Shown here: one piece after another, positions 63,172-64,000 of the stretch | Position numbering within the stretch: position 1 is the first letter of the stretch | How the letters are laid out: each line of letters opens with the position of its first letter | Source: an uncultured Candidatus Pelagibacter sp. | Lineage (GTDB): Bacteria > Pseudomonadota > Alphaproteobacteria > Pelagibacterales > Pelagibacteraceae | Direction: 5' to 3' | NCBI RefSeq assembly: GCF_943788075.1 | Contig: NZ_CALSOW010000006.1 | Location: forward strand, 1-64,000 | DNA length: 64,000 nucleotides | Position numbers and translations under genes: made by a program | The notes under the pieces: model-generated | What the model saw: only the letters and a program-made list of their open reading frames with translations | What the model was told of the DNA's origin: nothing | Databases searched by the model: none

Positions 63172-63622
63172 ATGTTAAAAGTATATTTAGCGGGTGAAAT
63201 TCACACAAACTGGCGTGAAGAAATAATTGATAATTGTAAAAAACAAAATTTAGATATTCAATTTTCATCTCCTGTAACTGATCACCCGTCATCAGATGAT
63301 TGTGGTGTTGAAATATTAGGTGCTGAAGAGAAAAATATTTGGAAAGATAGAAAAGGTGCCAATATCAATTCAATTAGAACCAAAAAGTCTATTAAAGACA
63401 GTGATGTGGTCGTTGTTAAATTTGGTGAAAAATACAAACAATGGAATGCAGCTTTTGATGCAGGGATATGCATCTGCATTAAATAAATCAATTATTGTTA
63501 TACAAAATGAAGATCATCAACACGCTTTAAAAGAAATAGATGCTGCAGCCTCAGCTGTTGCTTCAGATCAAATGCAGGTGGTTAGAATATTAAAGTATGT
63601 TTTAGAGGGAACTTTAAAATAA
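63172..63622 (+). CDS. YtoQ family protein, one frameshift
   Basis: A small protein related to nucleoside 2-deoxyribosyltransferase-like YtoQ. It starts KVYLAGEIHTNWREEIIDNC, has VTDHPSSDDCGVEILG and then VVVVKFGEKYKQWNAAFDAG. One inserted base near 63466 breaks the frame, and it continues as YASALNKSIIVIQNEDHQHA to YVLEGTLK at 63620. Repaired length 149 aa, matching the family. A good ribosome-binding site (CGGGAGA) lies upstream of ATG 63172. Confidence 0.85.
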
Positions 63623-63654
63623 AAATTTTTGATCTTAATTAATAAAATCTTATT

Positions 63655-63804
63655 ATGACTGAATTTATAAACTTGTTCTTTAATCAGTATTTAAGAATAT
63701 TCGTTGGAGTAGTATTAGTAGGCTTGATCTGCTTTTCTTTATATTATTCTTATAAAGATAAAATTAAAAAGTTATTTGGGATTAATCATGACGACAAAAG
63801 TTAA
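63655..63804 (+). CDS. 49-aa small membrane protein
   Basis: An open frame from ATG 63655 (MTEFINLFFNQYLRIFVGVV) to TAA 63802-63804. It has one hydrophobic helix (IFVGVVLVGLICFSLYYS) followed by a basic tail (KDKIKKLFG). The stop overlaps the SlyX gene start region by 17 bases. Function unknown. Confidence 0.5.
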   Translation: MTEFINLFFNQYLRIFVGVVLVGLICFSLYYSYKDKIKKLFGINHDDKS

Positions 63805-63997
63805 TAAAAATTTAGAAGAACAAGTCACTTATCTCCAGCAAGAACTATCAGACTTAAGTAATGAGCTTTATTCTCAACAAAAAGAGATTAAAGATCTTAA
63901 AAAAGAAATTACTGATTTAAATAAGAGAATTATTGAAATGGATGGGGAGATTGCATCAGGAGCAATTAAAGAAGATAAAAAACCACCTCATTATTAA
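63788..63997 (+). CDS. slyX: SlyX-like coiled-coil protein
   Basis: A 69-aa protein starting at ATG 63788 (MTTKVNKNLEEQVTYLQQEL). The whole centre is a heptad coiled coil (LSNELYSQQKEIKDLKKEIT). The C-terminal PPHY is the conserved SlyX ending. SlyX is found widely in proteobacteria; its function is not established. Confidence 0.85.
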   Translation: MTTKVNKNLEEQVTYLQQELSDLSNELYSQQKEIKDLKKEITDLNKRIIEMDGEIASGAIKEDKKPPHY

Positions 63998-64000
63998 TAC

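Noticed and set aside
1..64000. tRNA, rRNA, riboswitch or integrase/IS elements
   Set aside because: Gaps are nearly all under 140 bases and none shows a cloverleaf, rRNA segment or recognisable riboswitch core. No transposase or integrase motifs were seen.

Overview
This window is AT-rich, very gene-dense bacterial DNA. No gap between genes exceeds about 140 bases, and many genes overlap by 1-8 bases. The gene set points to an alphaproteobacterium of the SAR11 clade (Candidatus Pelagibacter and relatives). It includes a soxDAG sarcosine oxidase operon, two long dimethylglycine-dehydrogenase-like flavoproteins, ETF plus ETF-ubiquinone oxidoreductase, many GcvT-fold folate enzymes, an AcuI-type reductase, and tiny intergenic spaces. 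The assignment rests on protein resemblance and gene style; no rRNA or tRNA gene is visible.

Layout. 0-3.8 kb: end of soxD, soxA, soxG. 3.8-8.7 kb (mostly minus): DMT exporter, small unknown protein, Asp/Glu racemase-like protein, cupin, cold-shock protein, GNAT acetyltransferase, purK, purE. 8.8-12.2 kb: M19-dipeptidase-like protein with a 552-aa unknown protein, a DUF3726 protein and a small CxxC protein. 12.2-16.7 kb: small membrane proteins with a YIP1-like protein, a GcvT-like methyltransferase with MetF, a divergent Rieske oxygenase and an APS-kinase-like protein. 16.7-18.6 kb: bile-acid/Na+ symporter-family protein and a double winged-helix regulator. 18.7-27.2 kb: a surface-protein locus with three full-length autotransporter-like proteins and one internally deleted one. 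27.3-31 kb: nucleotidyltransferase, enoyl-CoA hydratase, CoA-binding protein, YeeE/YedE pair, quinone-reductase-like flavodoxin, DUF4864 protein. 31-36.8 kb: methylamine-oxidation operon (DMGDH-like, ETF beta, ETF alpha, ETF-QO). 36.8-40.2 kb: DUF2237, hisI, folE, acuI-like, LysR. 40.3-44.4 kb: ferric-iron ABC transporter behind two Fur-type palindromes. 44.4-50.8 kb: AzlCD, persulfide-dioxygenase-like protein, DUF4396, MFS, MATE, methyltransferase, cytochrome b561 and cytochrome c'. 50.9-53.8 kb: second DMGDH-like protein. 53.8-57.6 kb: YbbAP-type ABC system divergent from a TesA-like esterase. 57.7-64 kb: TPR protein, SulP transporter, two FAD oxidoreductases, a YedK/HMCES-type protein, YtoQ, a small membrane protein and SlyX.

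Functional themes. Much of the window concerns stripping methyl groups from N-methyl (and possibly S- or O-methyl) compounds into tetrahydrofolate: soxDAG, two DMGDH-like enzymes, GcvT-like protein plus MetF, and folE. Electrons from the DMGDH-like enzymes would go through ETF and ETF-QO to quinone. A second theme is a clustered surface display system: variable passengers (beta-propeller-like blades, Ig-like repeats, a C-type lectin domain) on related C-terminal beta-barrels, next to a dedicated-looking regulator.

Sequence quality. Between about 10.96 and 16.5 kb nearly every gene is broken by one-base lesions, almost all insertions, while the codons between lesions still read as good protein. 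Three more such lesions lie at about 29.04, 30.17 and 63.47 kb. This looks more like uncorrected read error than gene decay. I give the repaired extents of these genes.
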